Shown: positions 1 to 6,379 of the stretch, one piece after another
Layout of the letters: each line of letters begins with the position of its first letter
Numbering within the stretch: the first letter of the stretch is position 1
Source of the DNA: JBBDIK01 sp964640385
GTDB taxonomy: Bacteria > Actinomycetota > UBA4738 > JBBDHU01
Direction: 5' to 3'
NCBI GenBank assembly: GCA_964640385.1
Contig: CAZXFL010000040.1
Coordinates: forward strand, 1-11,589
Length of the DNA: 11,589 bases
Notes under the pieces: generated by a model
Databases searched by the model: none
What the model was told of the DNA's origin: nothing
The model's input: the letters and a program-made list of their open reading frames with translations, nothing else
Program-made: the position numbers and the translations under genes

Positions 1-3
1 GAG

Positions 4-930
4 GTGGGAGCAGTTCACGGGCAGGAGGGCGTCGGTTACCAAATGACAGGTCCGCCTGCCTTCGGCACGATCGGCGTCCTGGCGGTCGAGGATGGCGGCG
101 CCAGGGTGCAGTGCCATATGTGCGGACGCTGGTGGAGCCATCTCGGGTGTCACACGACCAGGGCTCACGGCGTCACTCCCGAGGAGTACAAGACGCAGTT
201 CGGACTCATGAGCGGCACGGGCCTAGTCTCGCCGGTGCTCGCGGAGAGGCGCCGGCAACATGCCACCGAGCAGCGGCTGTGGGAGACGGATGGCAGCGGC
301 GACTTCCAGGACGCCACGCCCGAGCAGCGTGCGTCCTGGCCCCATCGCCCGAATCGTGCCGAATACTTCGGCTCCGAGGGTGACAAGAGGCGCCGCCGGG
401 CAGCAAGCGAATCAGCCAAGCGCGTGAACGCGACACGCGTCGGTCCGCGCAACCCGAACTGGAAGCGACCAGAGGATCGCTACCTCACCACGGTAGAAGC
501 GCCGTGCGGGTGGTGCGGCGCAACACTGAACGTCACCCCGTCGCGCATAGCCAGGACCTTGAGCGGCAAGGTGTTCTGCAACAAGTCGCACCGCATGAGT
601 TGGCAGAACAGGCGGGGATTGGAAGAAGGGTCAGGTTCGATCGAGAGAAGGAGGGCGGAGATGTCTACAACCGTGTGGCCTCACACAATGACGAGCGGGC
701 TGCTCGCGGGGCACAGGTTCCAGTCGATGAGCGAGTACGGCGCAGCGCTTGATCGCGCGAAGAAGGAAAGGGGTGTGAAGCCCAGGCGTAGGGGCCGCAA
801 GCAAGAGGAGGCCGAGGACGGATTCCGGCTCGAGGTCTGGCGGGGCAAGTCCCGCCTATCCTTCACCGGGCTCCTTGACGAAGACGGAATTGACGGCCTG
901 CTCGACACGTTGAGCCGGATGGTCCACTGA
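4..930 (+). CDS. Ros/MucR-like zinc-finger protein, possible DNA-binding regulator
   Basis: This is the only plus-strand gene, convergent with the tail and lysis genes. Residues 37-68 form a Ros/MucR-type finger: C37-x2-C40, H50, H55, followed by GVTPEEYKTQFGL, the typical tail of that family, which binds DNA. A second putative zinc site lies at C168-x2-C171 with C192 and H196 (FCNKSH). Between them is GPRNPNWK (147-154), which recalls the NUMOD3-type 'G-x-NPxW/Y' motif seen beside phage homing endonucleases; I see no HNH or GIY-YIG catalytic core. Residues 259-267 are very basic (KPRRRGRKQ). The start is uncertain: GTG at 4 is used, ATG at 43 (residue 14) is in frame with AGGAGG at 23-28 but 14 nt away, and the frame is open to the window edge, so the 5' end may be missing. 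A strong internal ribosome binding site precedes M220. The role as regulator is inferred from the finger only. Confidence 0.75.
   Translation: MGAVHGQEGVGYQMTGPPAFGTIGVLAVEDGGARVQCHMCGRWWSHLGCHTTRAHGVTPEEYKTQFGLMSGTGLVSPVLAERRRQHATEQRLWETDGSGDFQDATPEQRASWPHRPNRAEYFGSEGDKRRRRAASESAKRVNATRVGPRNPNWKRPEDRYLTTVEAPCGWCGATLNVTPSRIARTLSGKVFCNKSHRMSWQNRRGLEEGSGSIERRRAEMSTTVWPHTMTSGLLAGHRFQSMSEYGAALDRAKKERGVKPRRRGRKQEEAEDGFRLEVWRGKSRLSFTGLLDEDGIDGLLDTLSRMVH
648..660 (+). promoter_or_regulatory. Strong internal ribosome binding site before in-frame ATG 661
   Basis: AAGGAGGG at 648-655 lies 6 nt (counted from AGGAGG) before ATG 661, which is in frame with the zinc-finger gene (residue 220). It could direct an 89-aa C-terminal product lacking both zinc sites. 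This is a better match to a Shine-Dalgarno site than anything visible at the gene's own start. Confidence 0.5.
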
Positions 931-941
931 GACGCGAAAGA

Positions 942-978
942 GCCCCCGGGGCTCCCTTGTGAGGAGCGCCCGGGGGGC
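942..978. terminator. GC-rich hairpin between convergent genes, probable terminator
   Basis: GCCCCCGGGGCTCC (942-955) pairs with GGAGCGCCCGGGGGGC (963-978), giving 14 base pairs with two single-base bulges and a 7-nt loop. Read on the minus strand the hairpin is followed by TCTTTC, a modest U tract, so it best fits termination of the tail and lysis transcript. On the plus strand it begins 11 nt after the zinc-finger stop codon but has no T run, so it may only help to end that transcript. Confidence 0.65.
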
Positions 979-983
979 AACAT

Positions 984-1022
984 CGTCTGAAACTTCTACA
1001 AGATTTTGTAGTAGTTCAGACG
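984..1022. terminator. Second hairpin overlapping the holin stop codon
   Basis: CGTCTGAAACTTCTAC (984-999) pairs with GTAGTAGTTCAGACG (1008-1022) around the loop AAGATTTT. There are about 14 base pairs, one bulge and one mismatch, with eight perfect base pairs at the base. The holin TGA (1018-1016) lies inside the stem. There is no T run on either side, so it may act as a transcript-end stabiliser or auxiliary terminator in tandem with the hairpin at 942-978. Confidence 0.55.
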
Positions 1023-1231
1023 TCCCGCTTCAGGTGCTGAGCGATCGCCGTCTTGATGACCGACAGTCCAGCAGCGATGCCGGCAAGCAACCCGCTCACG
1101 ACGGCCGCGGTGATCGGCGTGATCTGCAGCTGCGGCTCGTTCGCAGCGACGATGAGCGCCGGTACTATGATCGCCAGGAACGTCTGCAACGCGGTCCATC
1201 CGGCGCGTGTTCCGATATCTGTCCAGTCCAT
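1016..1231 (-). CDS. r1t-type phage holin
   Basis: This 71-aa protein begins MDWTDIGTRAGWTALQTFLA, the characteristic opening of the r1t holin family (R-x-W-T-x-x-Q-x-F-L-A). Two hydrophobic segments follow, about residues 17-30 (LQTFLAIIVPALIV) and 42-60 (AAVVSGLLAGIAAGLSVIK), and the tail is charged (HLKRDV). Holins of this kind oligomerise in the cytoplasmic membrane and form the lesion that lets endolysin reach the cell wall. ATG 1231 has GGAGG 8 nt upstream. The gene is the last of the minus-strand unit, directly after the endolysin, as expected for a lysis cassette. The 64-nt gap to the endolysin holds only that ribosome binding site and a weak 5-bp hairpin (1271-1285). Confidence 0.85.
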   Translation of the reverse strand: MDWTDIGTRAGWTALQTFLAIIVPALIVAANEPQLQITPITAAVVSGLLAGIAAGLSVIKTAIAQHLKRDV

Positions 1232-1295
1232 AGGTGGTCCCTCCGTTCGTTGAATGACAGGGGCGTAGTTCGGCTCTCACAGCCGTGGGGCCCCC

Positions 1296-2174
1296 CTACT
1301 CGAGTACCCGGATGACGCTCATCACGGCCGACTTGGGATGGCGGTTGATCCCCACCCGGTCGTCCCAGTTCCCGTCTAGGGTCACGACGTTCGAACCCTC
1401 GACATCTAGGAACAGCGCGGCATGGTCGGGTGGCTCGGTGCCGTTGTTCCAGTCGAACTGCACGATGTCACCGGGCTGGGCCTTCTCCAGGGAGACGAAC
1501 TGCATCCCATCGCGGCCACCCTTGACAGCGTGGTACAGCGTCGGGTTGTAGGCATAGAGCGATCCCTTTCGGAAGCGCTTGGACCCAGCGGCGATGTAGC
1601 AGCGCGAGATGAACATCAGGCACCAGGCGCCGACGAATCCCCAGTAGGCGGTCGTCGGGCAACGGTTCGAGCCGTCAGGAACCTCATGCTCCCCGATCTG
1701 CTTACGCGCGAAGGCCAGGGCCTTCTTGCCGAGCGAGTCCTGAGACGCCTTGATCCGGCGGTGACGACGCGCTCGGAACAGCGGACGGAGCTTGCGGTCG
1801 CCCCGCAGGCGCTTGGCCATCCGCTCGTCGAACCGGCGGCGCTTCCAGCTGTTGGCGCCCCTGGACGGGTACCCGAGCCAGTAGCGAGCGAGCGAGCAGG
1901 CGGCGCCGGTGTTGGCGCCGAAGAATCCCGGCTCGTCGTTGTTCTGAGGCTCGCGCGGGTGGTAGAAGTCTCCGCCCTCGGGCGGGTCTCCCTTGCCGAA
2001 CTTGTTATCGGCGAGGATCCTCTGCGCCTTGGTCACATCCTCGACTCCCTCGATGTCGCCATCGCGCATCCGGGGCGAGGTGAGCGCCAACGTTCGCGGG
2101 AAGTGGAACGCCGGCTTGGCTTCGTCGGCCGCCTCGGGATTCGGCTTCGGACCCTGGTCCTTGTTCGGTGTCAT
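1296..2174 (-). CDS. Endolysin with N-terminal peptidoglycan-binding-like region and C-terminal CHAP domain
   Basis: This 292-aa lysin degrades host peptidoglycan. Residues 28-103 resemble the binding region of actinophage lysins (TLALTSPRMRDG, TKAQRIL, then FGANTGAACSLARYWLGYP at 85-103), with an apparent insertion around 60-80. Residues 110-145 are strikingly Arg/Lys-rich. The CHAP domain spans about 150-292: C185 in GAWCLMF is the likely nucleophile, H251 in PPDHAALFLD the catalytic histidine, and D267/N269 in LDGNW complete the site; QPGDIVQFDW (233-242) is the usual CHAP core strand. CHAP enzymes are amidases or endopeptidases, and which applies here cannot be told. There is no signal peptide, so export depends on the holin. 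ATG 2174 is preceded by GGAGGAGGAG at 6 nt, a very strong ribosome binding site, suggesting high expression. Confidence 0.9.
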   Translation of the reverse strand: MTPNKDQGPKPNPEAADEAKPAFHFPRTLALTSPRMRDGDIEGVEDVTKAQRILADNKFGKGDPPEGGDFYHPREPQNNDEPGFFGANTGAACSLARYWLGYPSRGANSWKRRRFDERMAKRLRGDRKLRPLFRARRHRRIKASQDSLGKKALAFARKQIGEHEVPDGSNRCPTTAYWGFVGAWCLMFISRCYIAAGSKRFRKGSLYAYNPTLYHAVKGGRDGMQFVSLEKAQPGDIVQFDWNNGTEPPDHAALFLDVEGSNVVTLDGNWDDRVGINRHPKSAVMSVIRVLE

Positions 2175-2191
2175 CGCGTGCTCCTCCTCCT

Positions 2192-2476
2192 TCAGCGCCG
2201 CTCTAGGTGGCGCTCGGTCTTTTCGACGAGTCGCTCCATGACGGCGACCGCCTCTCGCTGAGCTGCGGCGTGTTCGCGTGCCGCCGATCGCTGTTCATGC
2301 GCGGATTCGGTGATTGCGGTGGTGGCCTTCTCGACGGCGATGCACAGTCTGTCTAACGCAACCGTGCTGCGGTCGATCTTTCCGTTGAACCGCCTGGTCA
2401 TCCAGACCACGATGTAGCCGAGCAGGATCAGCACACCTGCGGCGATGCCGTACTCAGCGAGCGGGAGCTGCTCCAC
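2192..2476 (-). CDS. Small membrane protein with one transmembrane helix and coiled coil, possible second holin or antiholin
   Basis: This 94-aa protein has one hydrophobic helix at about residues 10-26 (GIAAGVLILLGYIVVWM), followed by basic RRFNGK and then a long charged, Ala/Glu/Arg-rich helix (about 35-94) likely to form a coiled coil. Its place between the tail tip gene and the endolysin, next to an r1t holin, and its topology suggest a lysis role: one-helix holin, antiholin or holin regulator. No family is recognised from sequence alone, so a structural or spanin-like role stays possible. The start is GTG 2476, chosen because AAGGAGG lies 8 nt upstream and the hydrophobic helix sits close behind it. 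Eighteen bases separate its stop from the endolysin start, and that gap carries the endolysin's ribosome binding site. Confidence 0.7.
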   Translation of the reverse strand: MEQLPLAEYGIAAGVLILLGYIVVWMTRRFNGKIDRSTVALDRLCIAVEKATTAITESAHEQRSAAREHAAAQREAVAVMERLVEKTERHLERR

Positions 2477-2484
2477 GGGATGGT

Positions 2485-2491
2485 CCTCCTT
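2485..2491 (-). promoter_or_regulatory. Ribosome binding site fixing the GTG start at 2476
   Basis: AAGGAGG on the minus strand, 8 nt before GTG 2476, in the 27-nt gap after the 498-aa tail gene. It supports the GTG start over later starts that would cut into the hydrophobic helix. Confidence 0.7.
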
Positions 2492-2503
2492 GAGTGATGG
2501 GGG

Positions 2504-4000
2504 TCAGTCGTGTCGCCGTCGCCCGCGCTTCTTGGGCTTGTGCGGCTTCTTCCAGGGACGCCGGGCGTCCTCAAGAGCCGCCCGCCCGAGCTCCCGGGCC
2601 ATCGAGACAGGCCGCTCGATCCCGAGAGTGGAACCCTCCGGTGTCATTTCCACCTCGAACACGCGGTGCTTGATCGTCGAGGCATCCGGGTCGTCAGGGA
2701 TCTTGACCAGGTGCCCTGGGTAGACGTCGAAGGACGCCACCTCGACGGTCCCCTCGTAACGCGACGTCGACACCCGCGCCGCCAGCGTGGTCGCGACGGT
2801 GGTGGCCAGAGTGTCGTTCGGCTGCGGATCAGTGAGGTCCAGGTGCTCGAGCGGAGGCGGGGTCACCTTGCCGACGAGCGGATCCGGTGAGGCCATGACC
2901 TTCTTCTGCGCCGGAGCGCCCGACATGCTCTCGTAGTGCACGACGGCCCCGGACTTGAGCGGCACCGCGCGAAGGCGTACCTTCGCACCGCCCTTGCGGA
3001 GAAAGGTGTGCATCGCGGTCCAGGGCTCGTAGACGAGGCGGAGGCCATAGGCCGCCCAGTACCAATCGTCGAGCTCGGCGAGGTAGTCCGCGCCTTCGGA
3101 CGCCCAGTCGCCGTCCTGGATGTCGAACGGCAGTGCGTTGAGCCCGCTCGAGGTGATGCCGGCAGTGTCGAAGCCGAGCGTCTTGCCGAGATCGGTCAGG
3201 ATCTGCGACGTCGTGTACACGTCGGCGCTCGGGCCCGGGCCGTTGACACGGACGTTCGTGAGATAGAAGTTTCGGACAGCGGCAAGGGATGCCACCGCGT
3301 TCTGGCAGCGGACCTCCAGCCCGATCATGTCGTTCGTCTTGCCCGTGAGCGTGTAGTCGACTGCCGTTCCGTCGGGGTTCCCCGCCCCAAGCGCGTACTG
3401 CGTCTCGACCGTGAGCGCCCCGGAAGGCCCCGTGCCACGGACCACTCGCAGTTCGAAATCGTTGTCGTCGGTGTTCTTGTTGATCGTGAAGGCGACCCGC
3501 GAGATGGTCGCACCGGGAGCCCACAGCAGGATCGGGAACCGGTCGCCGACGCCGTAGGCTGCGTCCTTCTTGAGCGACCACGAGAGCTTGCCATCCTCGG
3601 CGGTGACGTCGAACTTCTGGCCACCGACAATCGCGGTCTTCAGTCTGTGCGGGTCGGACTCGGCCGTCGCCCACAGGCCGTAGTCGCGAGTCTGGCGAAG
3701 GAACCGGCCCGAGGCGTCCGCGAAGCGCTGGCCTTCCCCGACCGCATCCAGGAACGCGCGGCCGTCCTCGATGCCGGGGCTCACGGTCAGGCGCCCGTAG
3801 TAGTGCTCCTCGTCACGGCAGTTGCCGATGATGACCGAGCCCTGACCGATCGTGCGACGGCGTAGAAGCTCGAGCGGCACTACCCCGGAGAAGGACTCGT
3901 ACCCGAAGTTGATCCTGAGGTTCGCCCGCCAGTCATCGAGCGCGATGGTCTTGTCGTCGAGCGTGAACTCCCACTCGGGAAGGCGAGCCGGGCGGGGCAT
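2504..4000 (-). CDS. Tail hub or tip protein (minor tail protein)
   Basis: This 498-aa protein is third after the tape measure start in the usual order, where siphophages encode the baseplate hub or Tal-like protein. The N-terminal part (about 1-110) carries GVVPLELLRRR and looks like a hub domain. Residues about 150-255 read as a beta-sandwich insertion (alternating strands, ILLWAPGATISRVAFTIN through FYLTNVRVNG). The 262-330 segment (TTSQILTDLGKTLGF, then ADYLAELDDWYWAAYGLRL) and the end (YPGHLVKIP, HRVFEVEM, at about 427-452) resemble gpD/Gp37-like tail hub folds. The C-terminus (481-498) is extremely basic. No peptidase or lysozyme motif is seen. ATG 4000 touches the preceding TAG with no clear ribosome binding site, so translation is probably coupled to the 792-aa gene. 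The function rests on position and general resemblance. Confidence 0.65.
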   Translation of the reverse strand: MPRPARLPEWEFTLDDKTIALDDWRANLRINFGYESFSGVVPLELLRRRTIGQGSVIIGNCRDEEHYYGRLTVSPGIEDGRAFLDAVGEGQRFADASGRFLRQTRDYGLWATAESDPHRLKTAIVGGQKFDVTAEDGKLSWSLKKDAAYGVGDRFPILLWAPGATISRVAFTINKNTDDNDFELRVVRGTGPSGALTVETQYALGAGNPDGTAVDYTLTGKTNDMIGLEVRCQNAVASLAAVRNFYLTNVRVNGPGPSADVYTTSQILTDLGKTLGFDTAGITSSGLNALPFDIQDGDWASEGADYLAELDDWYWAAYGLRLVYEPWTAMHTFLRKGGAKVRLRAVPLKSGAVVHYESMSGAPAQKKVMASPDPLVGKVTPPPLEHLDLTDPQPNDTLATTVATTLAARVSTSRYEGTVEVASFDVYPGHLVKIPDDPDASTIKHRVFEVEMTPEGSTLGIERPVSMARELGRAALEDARRPWKKPHKPKKRGRRRHD

Positions 4001-6379
4001 CTAGACCCAGACCCGTGGTGACTGATCGACCGTGACCGTCACGACCCGGGCCATGTCGGACTCAGGCTCGGTGTAGCCCACCAACGGGACGTCAAACGGC
4101 ATCACGTAGAGCAGGGATCGCCCGGGAGGCGCCCACAGTGGCAGGTCGCCGTCGAGATTCAGATCCGTCATCACTATTGCGTCGTTTGTGTCCAGCTTCT
4201 CCAGAGCCAGCCGGTACGGGTCGGTCCGGATCTTTTCGTTCTCTTTGACGAGCGGCTGGAAAAAGTGTTCGATCTGGTGCACGGTGATGTCGACGCCGAC
4301 CCCATCGTTGCGGACCTGCGGCAAATAGAACTTCGGCGTGACCGTGTCCGCCTTGACCGTGAGCACCTGGGTGCCGGAGCTGGCGATGTCGATGTAGCGC
4401 GTCATGATGAGATCGTCGACGTTCCAGATCGCCACGCGGCCCTGCAAAGAATCTCCAGCCCCTACGGGCGCAGCGGTGATCGTGAAGCGCACGATGTGGC
4501 GACCCGCCGGCCAGGCGAATCCTGTCACCGGGTCGGTGACGCAGGCGTCCAAGTTGCTCAAGACGTAGTCGTTTCCGCTGACAACCCCGCTGCCATAGCC
4601 TGCGGGTGTGAACCCGGCGGTCGTACCGCCGAGCAGCTGCTTGCCGAGCCAGGAATCCCCACTCGCGCCTTCGGGGATGATGACCGAGCCGATCGACTCG
4701 CCGGCGGGAACGAACGTGACGTGATCGCACCGCAGCCGGCCTGCGCTAGAGGTGCGTTCCGCATGGATCTCTAGCACCATCCCGGCCAGGGAGACCTCAG
4801 ATTCCTCAGGGATCTTGATGCGTCCCAGCTTGATCTCGACGAATCCTGCCACCGCGATGGGCACCGGCACGTCGTGGATGACGGACGCGAACGCCTCGGT
4901 CGGTGGGTCGATCGTCGATGAGGCCGCCCAGTATCCCCGGAGCGTGAACTTGCCGGCCGCCGTCACCCGCAGCCGGCAGTACAGATCGAACTCCCCTCTC
5001 AGGGAGCCGAGCAGCGTGGTCAGCGGGAACCGCATCCGCTTTTTCATAGCGGTTGGAGCGGACCCCAGGTCGAACTGGATCTCCACAACGTTGTTGCCGG
5101 CGGTCGGAGAGCCGTTCGCGTCGTTGACCGCGACCGTGTTGTTCGAGAGCGTCCCACCCTCGCACTGCATGACCTTGCGGGTGTTCAGCAGATCCGTGAT
5201 GCTCCGGTGACCCACGATGCCGTCGTTGGAACGCAGCGCGAAGAGCACGCGCTCGATGGCCGCACCCGCGTCACCCTTGACCTTGATGCGCAGCGGCGAG
5301 GAGGCGTTGCCCTGGACGAAGATCGGGATGACCCGGCCCAGCCGGCCGGCAACTGCGTCCACCGGGTTCATCGAGACCAACTGCTCACCAACACGGAACC
5401 GCGTGACGGCCGATCCCTGCTCAAGCTGTGCGTCCCGCCAGCGGATCGTTCGTGCTGTCGCGTCGTCGTTGTCCACTCGCAGGCTGATGCGCACGGTCGC
5501 GGTTCCGGCGGGCGCGGCCGCAGAGATGACTGTGAGCCGCTGGAATACGGACGTGAGAGTGGTCAGGATCCCCGGCGTTGAGCCGATCACGGCGGACGCT
5601 CCGTCGAGGAACTCGACCACGACCTGGCACTTGGCGGTGGCGCCGGGGCTCGCCGCGTAGAACGATCCCGCCCAGACCTGCCCGACCGCCGCAGCAACCG
5701 ATCCCTGCTGCAGGTTACGAGCAGCAGCCGTTGCGACGTCGAACTGTGCGCACTCGTTCGCGGCGTTGATCGACTCGGCCGTGATGTTGAGTGTCGAATC
5801 CCAGGTGAAAGAGTCCGGCCGGCCGTTCGCGTCCTGGTCGGCAGCCAGCGTGGCGTTCAGCAGCTTGTTGACGCTCGCCAGCAGCTCACCGAGGCGAAGG
5901 TACGGCTGGCGAAGACACTGGATCAGCAGCCCCTCGGGGTACTGGCCAGAGCCGATCAGCCGGAACGTGTCCTCGACCTCTTCACCGAGCAGCGGGATCG
6001 CGCCGGTGGGTTCGTTGTCGATGAAGAGCGTGTCGGTGTCGCCGGTCAGGAGCACCTCGAACACGCACCCGCGCCGCAGGAGCCGGGAGAGCTCCCCGAT
6101 CCCTTCGCGGAGGTTGCCGACAGTCGCCTGAGAGATGATCGCGAGGCGGAAGTCCCACGGGGTCAGGGGATCCTCATCGAAGACGGTGGAACCCATCGGT
6201 GTACCCGGCGACTGGAAACGCGCGAACTCTGACTCCGGCGTGCGAAGACGAACCTCGCGCGTGACCGTCGCCAGTCCCCCAGGGTTCGCCGCCGCGCCAG
6301 CCTCAGCGCTGTTCAGGTCGAATAGGACCGTTGCGGTGTTCTGCTCGTCGACCACGCGGAAGGTCCCGACCCCCGCCAT
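4001..6379 (-). CDS. Distal-tail-like minor tail protein with carbohydrate-binding-like domains
   Basis: This 792-aa protein follows the tape measure, the usual site of the distal tail (Dit) gene. Residues 1-170 look like a Dit N-terminal domain that rings the tail end. Residues about 175-330 resemble a CBM4/9-type carbohydrate-binding beta-sandwich, ending in IRWRDAQLEQGSAVTRF (312-328), a signature common in phage tail proteins. Two more beta-rich blocks follow at about 402-560 (ends LRCDHVTFVPAGES) and 590-705. The C-terminus (736-775) has DGDLPLWAPPGRSLLYVM, like the closing part of Dit proteins. Binding of host wall or capsule sugars is inferred. ATG 6379 abuts the tape measure TAG, with weak GAGG 6 nt upstream, so translation is likely coupled. 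A plain structural minor tail protein without receptor function is the alternative. Confidence 0.7.
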   Translation of the reverse strand: MAGVGTFRVVDEQNTATVLFDLNSAEAGAAANPGGLATVTREVRLRTPESEFARFQSPGTPMGSTVFDEDPLTPWDFRLAIISQATVGNLREGIGELSRLLRRGCVFEVLLTGDTDTLFIDNEPTGAIPLLGEEVEDTFRLIGSGQYPEGLLIQCLRQPYLRLGELLASVNKLLNATLAADQDANGRPDSFTWDSTLNITAESINAANECAQFDVATAAARNLQQGSVAAAVGQVWAGSFYAASPGATAKCQVVVEFLDGASAVIGSTPGILTTLTSVFQRLTVISAAAPAGTATVRISLRVDNDDATARTIRWRDAQLEQGSAVTRFRVGEQLVSMNPVDAVAGRLGRVIPIFVQGNASSPLRIKVKGDAGAAIERVLFALRSNDGIVGHRSITDLLNTRKVMQCEGGTLSNNTVAVNDANGSPTAGNNVVEIQFDLGSAPTAMKKRMRFPLTTLLGSLRGEFDLYCRLRVTAAGKFTLRGYWAASSTIDPPTEAFASVIHDVPVPIAVAGFVEIKLGRIKIPEESEVSLAGMVLEIHAERTSSAGRLRCDHVTFVPAGESIGSVIIPEGASGDSWLGKQLLGGTTAGFTPAGYGSGVVSGNDYVLSNLDACVTDPVTGFAWPAGRHIVRFTITAAPVGAGDSLQGRVAIWNVDDLIMTRYIDIASSGTQVLTVKADTVTPKFYLPQVRNDGVGVDITVHQIEHFFQPLVKENEKIRTDPYRLALEKLDTNDAIVMTDLNLDGDLPLWAPPGRSLLYVMPFDVPLVGYTEPESDMARVVTVTVDQSPRVWV

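Noticed and set aside
996..1280. 94-codon minus-strand frame overlapping the holin gene
   Set aside because: It has no hydrophobic segments or motif, and the overlapping 71-aa frame is a clear r1t holin.
1271..1285. Small hairpin CGGCT/AGCCG between endolysin and holin
   Set aside because: Only 5 base pairs with no T run; expected often by chance in GC-rich DNA.
1422..2261. Long open frame on the plus strand opposite the endolysin and small membrane protein genes
   Set aside because: It is antisense to two well-supported genes, has Arg/Val/Leu/Gly-rich composition typical of GC-rich shadow frames, shows no recognisable domain and no good ribosome binding site.
2829..3674. 281-codon minus-strand frame overlapping the hub gene in another phase
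   Set aside because: Very Arg/Gly/His-rich, no motif, fully inside the hub gene, with no frameshift site that would join it.
2936..3865. Long plus-strand open frame opposite the 498-aa tail gene
   Set aside because: Composition is that of a reverse-frame shadow (Arg, Val, Asp, Gly repeats), and the minus-strand gene fits operon order and spacing.
4092..4730. 212-codon minus-strand frame inside the 792-aa tail gene
   Set aside because: Arg-rich shadow of a coding frame with convincing beta-strand structure; no sign that it is translated.
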